From positions 1 through 7,234 of the forward strand of contig CALNAK010000037.1 in the NCBI GenBank assembly GCA_937874185.1: a stretch of 7,234 bases of DNA, given 5' to 3'. Below the pieces are notes generated by a model, which saw nothing but the letters and a program-made list of their open reading frames with translations, was not told the origin of the DNA and did no database searches. A program made the position numbers and the translations under genes. The stretch comes from an uncultured Lactobacillus sp. Its GTDB lineage: Bacteria > Bacillota > Bacilli > Lactobacillales > Lactobacillaceae. This document shows positions 1 to 5,949 of this stretch, one piece after another (positions within the stretch are counted from its first letter, which is position 1; each line of letters opens with the position of its first letter).

Positions 1-399
1 CACTTTATACCTTTAGGAATTATTATTTCTCTTAATTCTTATATTCTTTACTTGGAATCAAAGTTATAAAAGTATCTATCCACAATTAAGTGAATATTAG
101 ATACTAATAAGTAATAATATATGATATTTTTTTTAAGCGATCAAAAAATATTATGTTTGTACAATATAAAAAGATGCATGAAAATAGATATTTTGACAAT
201 TGTTGTTTTTCATTTTTCTTGAGCAACTTAGGCAAATTTTAGTTAAAATTTCTAAGGATTTTGGAGAAGTTTTAATTTTTAGAAAAAGCATTTTTTTAGT
301 AATAAAATCAATTTTAAATTCCATTAAATTAGCTTCTTTATTTAAAATTTGAATCTCGACGATTGAGTAAAAACTTGTTAGTATTATTTTGAACAAGTT
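1..399. other. Intergenic spacer upstream of trnL-UAG (rpl32-trnL spacer)
   Basis: No gene can be supported here. In most angiosperm plastomes the gene before trnL-UAG is rpl32, but no rpl32 C-terminus is recognisable, so that gene probably ends left of the window. The stretch is very AT rich with many T runs. It contains a small AT hairpin, with arms at 234-240 and 245-251 and a 4-base loop. A TTGACA hexamer at 193-198 has no convincing -10 partner at the right distance. A TATTAT at 382-387 sits at a plausible -10 distance from the tRNA, but its best -35 (TTGAGT, 363-368) is only 13 bases away. No promoter is therefore called. An open frame on the minus strand is discussed under rejected items. 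Confidence 0.75.
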
Positions 400-479
400 G
401 CCGCTATGGTGAAATTGGTAGACACGCTGCTCTTAGGAAGCAGTGCTAGAGCATCTCGGTTCGAGTCCGAGTAGCGGCA
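400..479 (+). tRNA. trnL-UAG: tRNA-Leu (anticodon UAG)
   Basis: This is an 80-nt class II tRNA that reads CUN leucine codons in plastid translation. The 7-bp acceptor stem pairs GCCGCTA at 400-406 with TAGCGGC at 472-478, followed by discriminator A at 479. The anticodon stem CTGCT (427-431)/AGCAG (439-443) encloses the loop CTTAGGA, with TAG at 434-436 as the anticodon. A long variable arm and a T-arm with GGTTCGAGTCC follow, as expected for tRNA-Leu. The 3' CCA is not encoded, which is normal for plastids. It lies 112 bases before ccsA on the same strand, the usual angiosperm order. The sequence matches my memory of angiosperm trnL-UAG closely. Confidence 0.98.
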
Positions 480-485
480 TAAGAT

Positions 486-552
486 CTTATAAAAGAGATA
501 TTATAAGTTTTATAATCAAATTAATACCCGACTTGTTTTCTAAAATCGGGTA
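486..552 (+). repeat. Two short hairpins in the trnL-ccsA spacer
   Basis: The first hairpin pairs CTTATAA (486-492) with TTATAAG (501-507) across 8 bases. The second pairs TACCCGA (525-531) with TCGGGTA (546-552) across 14 bases, and is notable for a GC-rich stem in an otherwise AT-rich spacer. They lie between the tRNA 3' end and the ccsA start and could shape the 5' end of the ccsA RNA or processing after trnL. The role is inference. Neither is followed by a T run typical of an intrinsic terminator. Confidence 0.45.
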
Positions 553-591
553 AAACCTAGTATTAATTTATTAATTTTTAACAAATTTTTT

Positions 592-1578
592 ATGATTTTT
601 TCAATTTTAGAGCATATATTAACTCATATATCTTTTTCGGTCGTTTCAATTGTACTACTAATTTATTTTTTAACTTTATTAGTTAATTTAGATGAAATCA
701 TAGGATTTTTTGATTCATCAGATAAAGGAATCGTAATTACGTTTTTTGATATAACAGGATTATTATTTACGCGTTGGATTTATTCAGGACATTTTCCATT
801 AAGCAATTTATATGAATCATTAATTTTTCTTTCATGGGCTTTTGCAATTATTCATATAGTTTCCTATTTTAATAAAAAAAAAAAAAATCACTTAAACGCA
901 ATAACTGCGCCAAGTGCTATTTTTATTCAGGGTTTTGCTACTTCAGGTCTTTTAAACAACATGCCTCAGTCTGCAATATTAGTACCAGCTCTCCAGTCCC
1001 AGTGGTTAATGATGCACGTAAGTATGATGATATTAGGCTATGGCGCTCTGTTATGCGGATCATTATTATCAATAGCTCTTCTAGTCATTACATTTCGCAA
1101 GGTCGGATCTACTTTTTGGAAAAATAATATGAAAAATAAAATGTTATTAAATGAATTATTTTCTTTTGATGTACTTTACTACATAAATGAAAGAAATTCT
1201 ATTTTACTACAACAAAATATTAATTTTAGTTTTTCTAGAAATTATTATAGATATCAATTGATTGAACAATTAGATTATTGGAGTTTTCGTATTATTAGTC
1301 TCGGATTTATCTTTTTAACCGTCGGCATTCTTTCAGGAGCTGTATGGGCTAATGAAACATGGGGTTCATATTGGAATTGGGATCCGAAAGAAACCTGGGC
1401 ATTTATTACTTGGACCATCTTCGCAATTTATTTACATATTAAAACAAATAGGAATGCTCGAGGTATAAATTCTGCAATTGTGGCTTCGCTAGGTTTTCTT
1501 TTAATTTGGATATGCTATTTTGGCGTCAATCTTTTAGGAATAGGTTTACATAGTTATGGTTCATTTACATCGAATTAA
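592..1578 (+). CDS. ccsA: Cytochrome c biogenesis protein CcsA (haem attachment factor)
   Basis: This 328-aa thylakoid membrane protein works with nuclear-encoded Ccs1 in system II cytochrome c maturation. It delivers haem to the lumenal side and helps ligate it to apocytochromes f and c6. The haem-handling WWD signature is at residues 257-271 (WGSYWNWDPKETWAF). Conserved histidines that fit the family's haem ligands are H67 (in HFPLSNLYE), H142 (in MMHVSMM) and H320 (in GLHSYG). Many hydrophobic segments are visible, for example about 11-31, 74-92, 143-167, 233-251, 269-283 and 296-315. The ATG at 592 gives the usual N-terminus MIFSILEHILTHISFS; no clear Shine-Dalgarno precedes it. The length and the ending SYGSFTSN resemble Brassicaceae CcsA as I remember it. 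Residues 171-215 form the variable linker. A 14-A run inside the frame encodes K95-K98. The gene converges on ndhD. Confidence 0.97.
   Translation: MIFSILEHILTHISFSVVSIVLLIYFLTLLVNLDEIIGFFDSSDKGIVITFFDITGLLFTRWIYSGHFPLSNLYESLIFLSWAFAIIHIVSYFNKKKKNHLNAITAPSAIFIQGFATSGLLNNMPQSAILVPALQSQWLMMHVSMMILGYGALLCGSLLSIALLVITFRKVGSTFWKNNMKNKMLLNELFSFDVLYYINERNSILLQQNINFSFSRNYYRYQLIEQLDYWSFRIISLGFIFLTVGILSGAVWANETWGSYWNWDPKETWAFITWTIFAIYLHIKTNRNARGINSAIVASLGFLLIWICYFGVNLLGIGLHSYGSFTSN
874..887 (+). repeat. 14-base poly(A) tract inside ccsA
   Basis: An uninterrupted run of 14 A spans codons for four lysines (K95-K98) and the first two bases of an asparagine codon. It is the longest homopolymer in the window. 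The frame is open on both sides, so the count as given is consistent with a functional ccsA. Such runs are prone to replication and transcription slippage and to sequencing error. Confidence 0.95.
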
Positions 1579-1788
1579 CTAAAACATTAAAAAGAAAAGA
1601 ATCCAAATAAAAAAAATAGCATCTATATATAACTTCATATAAGTTAAGAAATCTAATTTAGTTTTAGTAGTAAATCATCAAGAACCTTTTGAATCAAGTA
1701 GTACAATGATTCAAAAGGTTCTCACAATACAAAAAGCAAAGACTTCTTATTATAATTCAATTTAATGTTTTTTTTTATTTCCTGAAAA
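1579..1788. other. Convergent ccsA/ndhD 3' spacer
   Basis: This 210-base AT-rich spacer lies between the stop codons of ccsA (+) and ndhD (-). It holds the strong hairpin listed separately and a small one that pairs TAACTT (1630-1635) with AAGTTA (1641-1646). A run of nine T lies at 1768-1776. No coding potential or RNA gene is seen. Confidence 0.8.
1681..1722. terminator. 16-bp perfect hairpin, shared 3' end of ccsA and ndhD
   Basis: The arms at 1681-1696 (AGAACCTTTTGAATCA) and 1707-1722 are perfect inverted copies that enclose a 10-base loop. The structure lies 102 bases after the ccsA stop and 66 bases after the ndhD stop, so it forms in transcripts of both convergent genes. Plastid 3' inverted repeats mostly act as barriers to exonucleases that define and stabilise mRNA ends rather than as efficient terminators. 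The structure is directly seen; the role is inferred from position. It is by far the most stable simple hairpin in the window. Confidence 0.8.
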
Positions 1789-3291
1789 CTATCCATAAAA
1801 ATAATTAGATAAAATGGATTCGACCTTGTCACTTGCTAATGAGAGCACAAAATCAGGATAAATCCCAATACCAATTATGGGTAGAAGAATAGAGATTGAA
1901 AGAAATAACTCTCGGGGTCCAGAATCAAAAAAAGAAAAGTTTTTGGCATTAATTAACTTGTATCCATAGAACATTTGACGTGACATAGATAATAAATATA
2001 TAGGAGTTAATATCATTCCAATTGCCATTACAAAAATAATTAAAATTTTTGAAATTAAGAAATATTTTTGGCTGGTAATTATTCCAAAAAAAACGATTAA
2101 TTCTGCAACAAAACCACTCATGCCCGGTAATGCAAGGGAAGCCATCGATAAGATAGTGAACATTGTAAATATCTTTGGAATGGAGATAGCCATTCCACCC
2201 ATTTCATCAAGATAAACAAGCCGGATTCTATCATAACTAGTTCCTGCCAAGAAAAAAAGTGCAGCGCCAATAAATCCATGAGAGATTATTTGTAAAATAG
2301 CTCCATTAAGCCCAGGATCCGTTATAGAACCAATACCTATAATTATAAAACCCATATGAGATACAGAAGAATAGGCTATTCTCTTTTTTAAATTACGTTG
2401 ACCGGGAGATGTTGAAGCTGCATAAATTATTTGGATTGTACCGACTAGCATCAACCAAGGAGAAAACATAGAATGAGCGTGAGGTAATAATTCCATATTG
2501 ATTCGAACCAATCCATATGCTCCCATTTTTAATAAGATTCCAGCGAGAAGCATACAGGTACTGTAATGTGCCTCGCCGTGGGTGTCAGGTAACCAAGTAT
2601 GTAAAGGTATAATCGGTGATTTGACGGCAAAAGCAATAAGAAATCCAATATAAAAGAGTATTTCGAGTGTGACCGGATAGGCTTGATTCCCTAATAGTTC
2701 TAAATTTAATGTTGGTTCGTTCGAACCATATAAACTTATACCTAAAACTCCTATTAATAAAAAAATAGAACTTCCTGCAGTGTATAAAATAAATTTTGTA
2801 GCTGAATACAAACGTTTCTTTCCACCCCACATGGATAAAAGGAGATAAACGGGAATTAATTCTAATTCCCACATGATGAAAAAAAGTAAAATATCCCGAG
2901 AAGAAAACGATCCTATTTGGCCGCTGTACATTGCTAACATCAGGAAATAGAATAATCGGGAATCCCGAGTAACTGGAAAAGCCGCTAAAGTAGCTAAAGT
3001 AGTAATAAATCCGGTCAGTAAAATCGTTCCTATAGAAAGTCCATCTATTCCCAGTCTCCAATAAAAATCAAAAAGATTGATCCATTTATAATCTTCGGAC
3101 AGTTGAATTAATGGATCGTCCAGTTTAAAATTATAACAAAAAGCGTAAGTCGTTAGAAGAAGTTCTAAGATACAAATGCATATAGTATACCACTTATTAA
3201 CTTTATTTCCCCTATGCGGGAGAAATAACATTAATGAACCGGCAGATATTGGAAAAACAACAATTATTGTTAACCAAGGAAAATCATTCGT
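1789..3291 (-). CDS. ndhD: NAD(P)H-quinone oxidoreductase subunit 4 (ACG start, edited)
   Basis: NdhD is an antiporter-like proton-pumping membrane subunit (ND4/NuoM family) of the thylakoid NDH complex. From the ACG at 3291-3289 the product is 500 aa, the usual length. Features seen include the conserved Glu in MWELELIPVY (E142), K224 in AFAVKSPIIPLHTWLPD, K256 in LLKMGAYGLVR, and SSVSHMGF. Numerous transmembrane helices cover the whole protein. No in-frame ATG exists near the N-terminus, and the family N-terminus is recovered only if the ACG is edited to AUG. The frame stays open 33 codons further upstream and has an in-frame GTG at 3309-3307, an alternative initiator. No Shine-Dalgarno is evident. 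Serines 128, 225, 293 and proline 296 keep the C that is edited in Arabidopsis. It is the last gene of the ndh-psaC transcript, 154 bases after psaC. Confidence 0.96.
   Translation of the reverse strand, partial: TNDFPWLTIIVVFPISAGSLMLFLPHRGNKVNKWYTICICILELLLTTYAFCYNFKLDDPLIQLSEDYKWINLFDFYWRLGIDGLSIGTILLTGFITTLATLAAFPVTRDSRLFYFLMLAMYSGQIGSFSSRDILLFFIMWELELIPVYLLLSMWGGKKRLYSATKFILYTAGSSIFLLIGVLGISLYGSNEPTLNLELLGNQAYPVTLEILFYIGFLIAFAVKSPIIPLHTWLPDTHGEAHYSTCMLLAGILLKMGAYGLVRINMELLPHAHSMFSPWLMLVGTIQIIYAASTSPGQRNLKKRIAYSSVSHMGFIIIGIGSITDPGLNGAILQIISHGFIGAALFFLAGTSYDRIRLVYLDEMGGMAISIPKIFTMFTILSMASLALPGMSGFVAELIVFFGIITSQKYFLISKILIIFVMAIGMILTPIYLLSMSRQMFYGYKLINAKNFSFFDSGPRELFLSISILLPIIGIGIYPDFVLSLASDKVESILSNYFYG
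3289..3291 (-). other. ndhD: ndhD initiation codon ACG, predicted C-to-U editing site
   Basis: The codon aligned with the family's first methionine reads ACG in DNA, followed by AAT GAT TTT CCT TGG. In tobacco and Arabidopsis the corresponding C is edited to U, giving AUG; the PPR protein CRR4 is required in Arabidopsis. The ACG is seen directly; editing in this organism is inferred. Confidence 0.85.
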
Positions 3292-3324
3292 GGTAAAGAC
3301 AAGATACACCAGGTCCAAAGAACG

Positions 3325-3378
3325 CGTACTCAAAAAAATATATAAATAAAAAAATATAATTGAACTTTTTTGAGTACG
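3325..3378 (-). promoter_or_regulatory. 13-bp hairpin between psaC and ndhD
   Basis: CGTACTCAAAAAA (3325-3337) and its exact reverse complement (3366-3378) flank a 28-base AT-rich loop. The element begins 67 bases after the psaC stop and ends 33 bases before the ndhD ACG. Monocistronic psaC RNA is known to be cut from psaC-ndhD precursors in this spacer in tobacco. This hairpin is a good candidate for a 3' end stabiliser of psaC or a structured 5' leader of ndhD. The pairing is observed; the role is inferred. Confidence 0.65.
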
Positions 3379-3445
3379 AGTACTTGTCAATAAAAAAAAA
3401 TAAAATGTATTCCAAATTTATTCAAATCAGGTTTTCGGTAACGTA

Positions 3446-3691
3446 TTAATAAGCTAGACCCATGCTTCGAGTTGTTTCATGCCATAAATAAACTCGAACG
3501 CTCAAAAAATCCGTTGGACAGGCAGATTCACATCTCTTACAACCAACACAATCCTCGGTTCTTGGGGCAGAAGCTATTTGCTTAGCTTTACATCCATCCC
3601 AAGGTATCATTTCTAATACGTCTGTAGGACATGCTCGGACACACTGAGTACATCCTATACAGGTATCATAAATTTTTACTGAATGTGACAT
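3446..3691 (-). CDS. psaC: Photosystem I iron-sulfur centre subunit VII
   Basis: PsaC is the 81-aa stromal ferredoxin-like subunit of photosystem I. It binds the terminal [4Fe-4S] clusters FA and FB, taking electrons from FX and passing them to ferredoxin. Both CxxCxxCxxxCP motifs are intact: C11, C14, C17, C21 and C48, C51, C54, C58. The C-terminus ends RSMGLAY as in other plants. The frame is open 12 codons further upstream, but the ATG at 3691 (MSHSVKIYD) is the conserved start; no strong ribosome-binding sequence precedes it. The gene sits between ndhE and ndhD in the ndh transcription unit, although its product belongs to another complex, so cleavage of the precursor is expected. The protein is nearly invariant across plants. 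Confidence 0.99.
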
Positions 3692-3935
3692 AGGATCTAT
3701 AGTTTTTTTAATGTCATAAATTTTCAATCTAGTAAACTTATAACTAAATGATATATTAAATTAAAATACTAGATGAAGCAATGATTTCTTTTAATAGAAT
3801 TTTTTAATGAATTCTGGCTCAATTGGTAAAAAATGGGGCTAAAATACTTTGATTTCTTAAATTTTCACAAATTTAATCTAGTAAGTCATAACCTATCATA
3901 TATGCAAATTTAAACCTATAATTTTTTGATTTATG
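3692..3935 (-). other. ndhE-psaC intercistronic spacer with hairpin
   Basis: This 244-base spacer holds an 8-bp hairpin, TTAAATTT (3857-3864) with AAATTTAA (3869-3876) and a 4-base loop, located 59 bases after the ndhE stop. It also has the 10-mer AATCTAGTAA twice, at 3726-3735 and 3875-3884. The 7-base core of that 10-mer (ATCTAGT) recurs in inverted orientation at 3768-3774, so alternative pairings are possible. No gene is seen. A tRNA D-arm-like string near 3816-3839 is rejected below. The spacer forms the psaC 5' leader in the polycistronic RNA. Confidence 0.6.
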
Positions 3936-4241
3936 CTACTTATTTAATAAGGTCGATTGGTTGATGCGAGTTGATTTTCTGTTACGATAAATTGACGAGA
4001 CTATAGCTAATCCAATAGCTGCTTCAGCGGCTGCAATTGCTATAACAAAAATGCAGAAAATATCCCCTTTTAGTTGGGAATTATCAAAAAAATCAGCAAA
4101 TGTTACGAGATTCATATTAACTGCATTGAGTATAAGTTCAAGGCACATAAGAGCCCTAACCATATTTCGACTCGTGATCAATCCATAAAGACCAATCAAA
4201 AATAAATAGGCACTCAAAACAAGTACATGTTCGAGTATCAT
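3936..4241 (-). CDS. ndhE: NAD(P)H-quinone oxidoreductase subunit 4L
   Basis: NdhE is a 101-aa small membrane subunit (ND4L/NuoK family) of the thylakoid NDH complex, part of the proton path next to NdhG and NdhA. Three hydrophobic helices are visible at roughly 3-22, 28-49 and 60-84. The two membrane glutamates conserved in NuoK are present as E35 (CLELILNAVN) and E73 (AAAEAAIGLA). The ATG at 4241 gives the conserved start MILEHVLVLSAYLFLIG. An AAGGAG ribosome-binding sequence 7 bases upstream decides this start over the six-codon upstream extension, which has only TTG. It follows ndhG by 261 bases and precedes psaC by 244 bases. Confidence 0.98.
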   Translation of the reverse strand: MILEHVLVLSAYLFLIGLYGLITSRNMVRALMCLELILNAVNMNLVTFADFFDNSQLKGDIFCIFVIAIAAAEAAIGLAIVSSIYRNRKSTRINQSTLLNK

Positions 4242-4248
4242 TGAGCAA

Positions 4249-4254
4249 CTCCTT
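4249..4254 (-). promoter_or_regulatory. Shine-Dalgarno sequence of ndhE
   Basis: On the minus strand AAGGAG lies 7 bases before the ATG of ndhE, an ideal match and spacing for the plastid 16S rRNA 3' end. It is the only clear Shine-Dalgarno directly before a start codon in this window; psaC, ndhD, ndhI and ccsA lack an obvious one. Confidence 0.85.
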
Positions 4255-4502
4255 ATCAATTTTGATTCATTATCAATATGAATAATAAAAACAATTCACC
4301 GGATTCAATCAACTAGAATATAACAACAAAGTACGAATAAAAACTATATTAGGGAAAAAATTTCAAATATATATAAAATATAAAAATTTATATTTAAAAA
4401 ATGAAATAGTATTCAATCAAATCAAATTGAATGAACGGAAAAAAATATCATAACATACACAAACACAAAGTTTTCTTTGGTCTTTACTAATTGGAACCTT
4501 TT

Positions 4503-5033
4503 TTATTGACGAGCCACAGAAATTGCACCTATCAAAGCAACTAAAAGAATTATTGAAATGAGTTCAAATGGAAGAAAAAAATCTGTTGATAAATGAATTC
4601 CTATTTGTTGACTATTACTTATTAAATCTTGTTCTAAAATCTGGTTTAATCTTGTAGTCCAAATAACCCCGTACCATGACGTATCGAGAATAGTAGAAAT
4701 TAATGAAAAAAGAATAGTTGTACAAACCACTGAAGTAATCCCATTCCCAACAGTCCACAGATTGAAATCTATGGAATATTCGGAATCATTCATGAACATC
4801 ACAGCAAATATGATTAAAACATTTATGGCTCCCACGTAAATAAGGAGTTGTGCAGCAGCTACAAAATGGGAATTTGCTAGAATATACAATAAAGATATAC
4901 AAACAAGAACAAATCCTAAGGAAAAGGCTGAAAATATTGGGTTAGGAAGTAATACCACTCCCAGACCTCCTACTAGAAGACCAGATCCCAGAAAAACTAA
5001 AAGAAAATCATGTATTGGTCCAGGCAAATCCAT
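4503..5033 (-). CDS. ndhG: NAD(P)H-quinone oxidoreductase subunit 6
   Basis: NdhG is a 176-aa membrane subunit (ND6/NuoJ family) of the thylakoid NDH complex. Five hydrophobic helices are visible at about 9-29, 33-53, 59-80, 94-115 and 151-172. The third carries the conserved YVGAINVLIIFAVMF. The start chosen is the ATG at 5033 (MDLPGPIHDFLL), which gives the length and N-terminus usual for the family. A second in-frame ATG at 5072 would add 13 residues (MKRISIFSFFNNI), and a GAAAAGGA just inside that extension lies about 30 bases before the canonical start. Ser17 (TCT) corresponds to Arabidopsis ndhG site 50, where editing gives Phe. It lies between ndhI (328-base spacer) and ndhE (261-base spacer). 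The downstream spacer holds a minor hairpin, CAAAG/CTTTG at 4466-4479. Confidence 0.97.
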   Translation of the reverse strand: MDLPGPIHDFLLVFLGSGLLVGGLGVVLLPNPIFSAFSLGFVLVCISLLYILANSHFVAAAQLLIYVGAINVLIIFAVMFMNDSEYSIDFNLWTVGNGITSVVCTTILFSLISTILDTSWYGVIWTTRLNQILEQDLISNSQQIGIHLSTDFFLPFELISIILLVALIGAISVARQ

Positions 5034-5361
5034 TATATTATTAAAAAAAGAAAAAATAGAAATCCTTTTCATGACCTTATTAATTTAACCGGGGAATTTT
5101 TTTTTAATATGTTTCTAATAGAGTAAAATTAGAATCTAATGAATATTAATTGATGTAGATACAATTATTAGACAGTTTCGCTTTTTTATTCTAATATTTT
5201 CAACCTATCTATTTCAAGCAAGATAATAATTACGAAAATATTATATTAAAAGGATGAGCCTTAATACTTAATATTATTCTATAAATACAAGTTTTTAATT
5301 AAATTCTTTATATAATATAATTCAACAGTTTTGCATTCTTTTTTTAATAAAATTAATGGGT
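5034..5361 (-). other. ndhI-ndhG intercistronic spacer
   Basis: This 328-base, very AT-rich stretch lies between the ndhI stop and the canonical ndhG start. It has no gene, no tRNA cloverleaf and no strong hairpin other than the small one spanning the ndhI stop. The part nearest ndhG (5034-5072) is an open in-frame extension of ndhG. A run of nine T lies at 5097-5105, next to a short GC-rich CCGGGG. On the minus strand this forms the ndhG leader. Confidence 0.7.
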
Positions 5362-5370
5362 TTACCCATT
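5355..5370 (-). repeat. Mini-hairpin enclosing the ndhI stop codon
   Basis: AATGGG (5355-5360) and CCCATT (5365-5370) pair across a 4-base loop. On the coding strand this reads AATGGG TAAA CCCATT, so the ndhI stop TAA lies in the loop and the last two codons (Asn, Gly) form the 5' arm. The palindrome is directly visible. Any effect on termination or RNA stability is speculative. Confidence 0.6.
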
Positions 5371-5865
5371 TTTTGTTTGAGGTGAATTCAAAATTGTTCG
5401 AATAGTATAATCGTCAATTACTGACATTGGTAAACGCCCCAAAGCGATTTGATTATAATTCAACTCGTGACGATCATAAGTTGAAAATTCATATTCTTCA
5501 GTCATTGACAAACAATTTGTTGGACAATACTCAACACAATTACCACAAAATATACAAATTCCAAAATCAATACTGTAATTAAGCAATCGTTTTTTTCGAA
5601 TATTGGTTTCCAATTTCCAATCAACAACCGGCAGATCTATAGGACATACTCGAACACATACTTCACAAGCAATGCATTTATCAAATTCGAAATGGATTCG
5701 ACCGCGGAAACGTTCTGATGTTATTAATTTTTCATAGGGATATTGAATAGTTACAGGTAAACGATTTGTGTGGGATAAGGTAATCATGAAACCCTGACCA
5801 ATATACCTTGCAGCTCGTAGGGTTTGTTGACCATAATTCATGAACCCGGTTATCATAGGAAGCAT
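5362..5865 (-). CDS. ndhI: NAD(P)H-quinone oxidoreductase subunit I (two [4Fe-4S])
   Basis: NdhI is a 167-aa peripheral subunit (NuoI/TYKY family) of the thylakoid NDH complex. It carries two [4Fe-4S] clusters that lead electrons, donated by ferredoxin in plastids, towards the quinone site. Both ferredoxin motifs are intact: C64, C67, C70, C74P and C104, C107, C110, C114P. An N-terminal amphipathic stretch (about 8-30) contacts the membrane arm in the family. The start is the ATG at 5865 (MLPMITGFMNYGQQT), the conserved plant N-terminus; further ATG codons at residues 4 and 9 are possible but less likely. No Shine-Dalgarno is evident. It begins 84 bases after the ndhA stop, so the two genes are probably cotranscribed. 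A small palindrome surrounds its stop codon. Confidence 0.98.
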   Translation of the reverse strand: MLPMITGFMNYGQQTLRAARYIGQGFMITLSHTNRLPVTIQYPYEKLITSERFRGRIHFEFDKCIACEVCVRVCPIDLPVVDWKLETNIRKKRLLNYSIDFGICIFCGNCVEYCPTNCLSMTEEYEFSTYDRHELNYNQIALGRLPMSVIDDYTIRTILNSPQTKNG

Positions 5866-5949
5866 ATTGTAATTATCTATGAATAATTTGATCTTTGTTT
5901 CGTTCTCTTGTTTAAAACAAGTAATGAATATCTTGGATTGATTTTCAAT

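Noticed and set aside
193..198. TTGACA as a possible -35 promoter box
   Set aside because: No TATAAT-like box lies 16-19 bases downstream and no gene starts at the right distance.
151..396. Open frame of 81 codons on the minus strand left of trnL-UAG
   Set aside because: It has low-complexity K/I/F/L-rich composition expected from AT-rich spacer, no recognisable family, no ribosome-binding sequence, and lies antisense in a spacer that is noncoding in related plastomes.
2585..3061. Open frame of 158 codons on the minus strand within ndhD
   Set aside because: It overlaps ndhD in another frame, is rich in F, Y and S as a shifted membrane-protein frame would be, and shows no known domain.
3816..3839. 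String resembling a tRNA D-arm (GGCTCAATTGGTAAA) in the ndhE-psaC spacer
   Set aside because: No acceptor stem, anticodon arm or T-arm with TTCGA can be found around it, so it is neither a tRNA nor a convincing tRNA remnant.
4376..4395. AT-only palindrome-like stretch in the ndhG-ndhE spacer
   Set aside because: The 7-bp stem consists only of A-T pairs in a region of A/T runs, so chance is a sufficient explanation.
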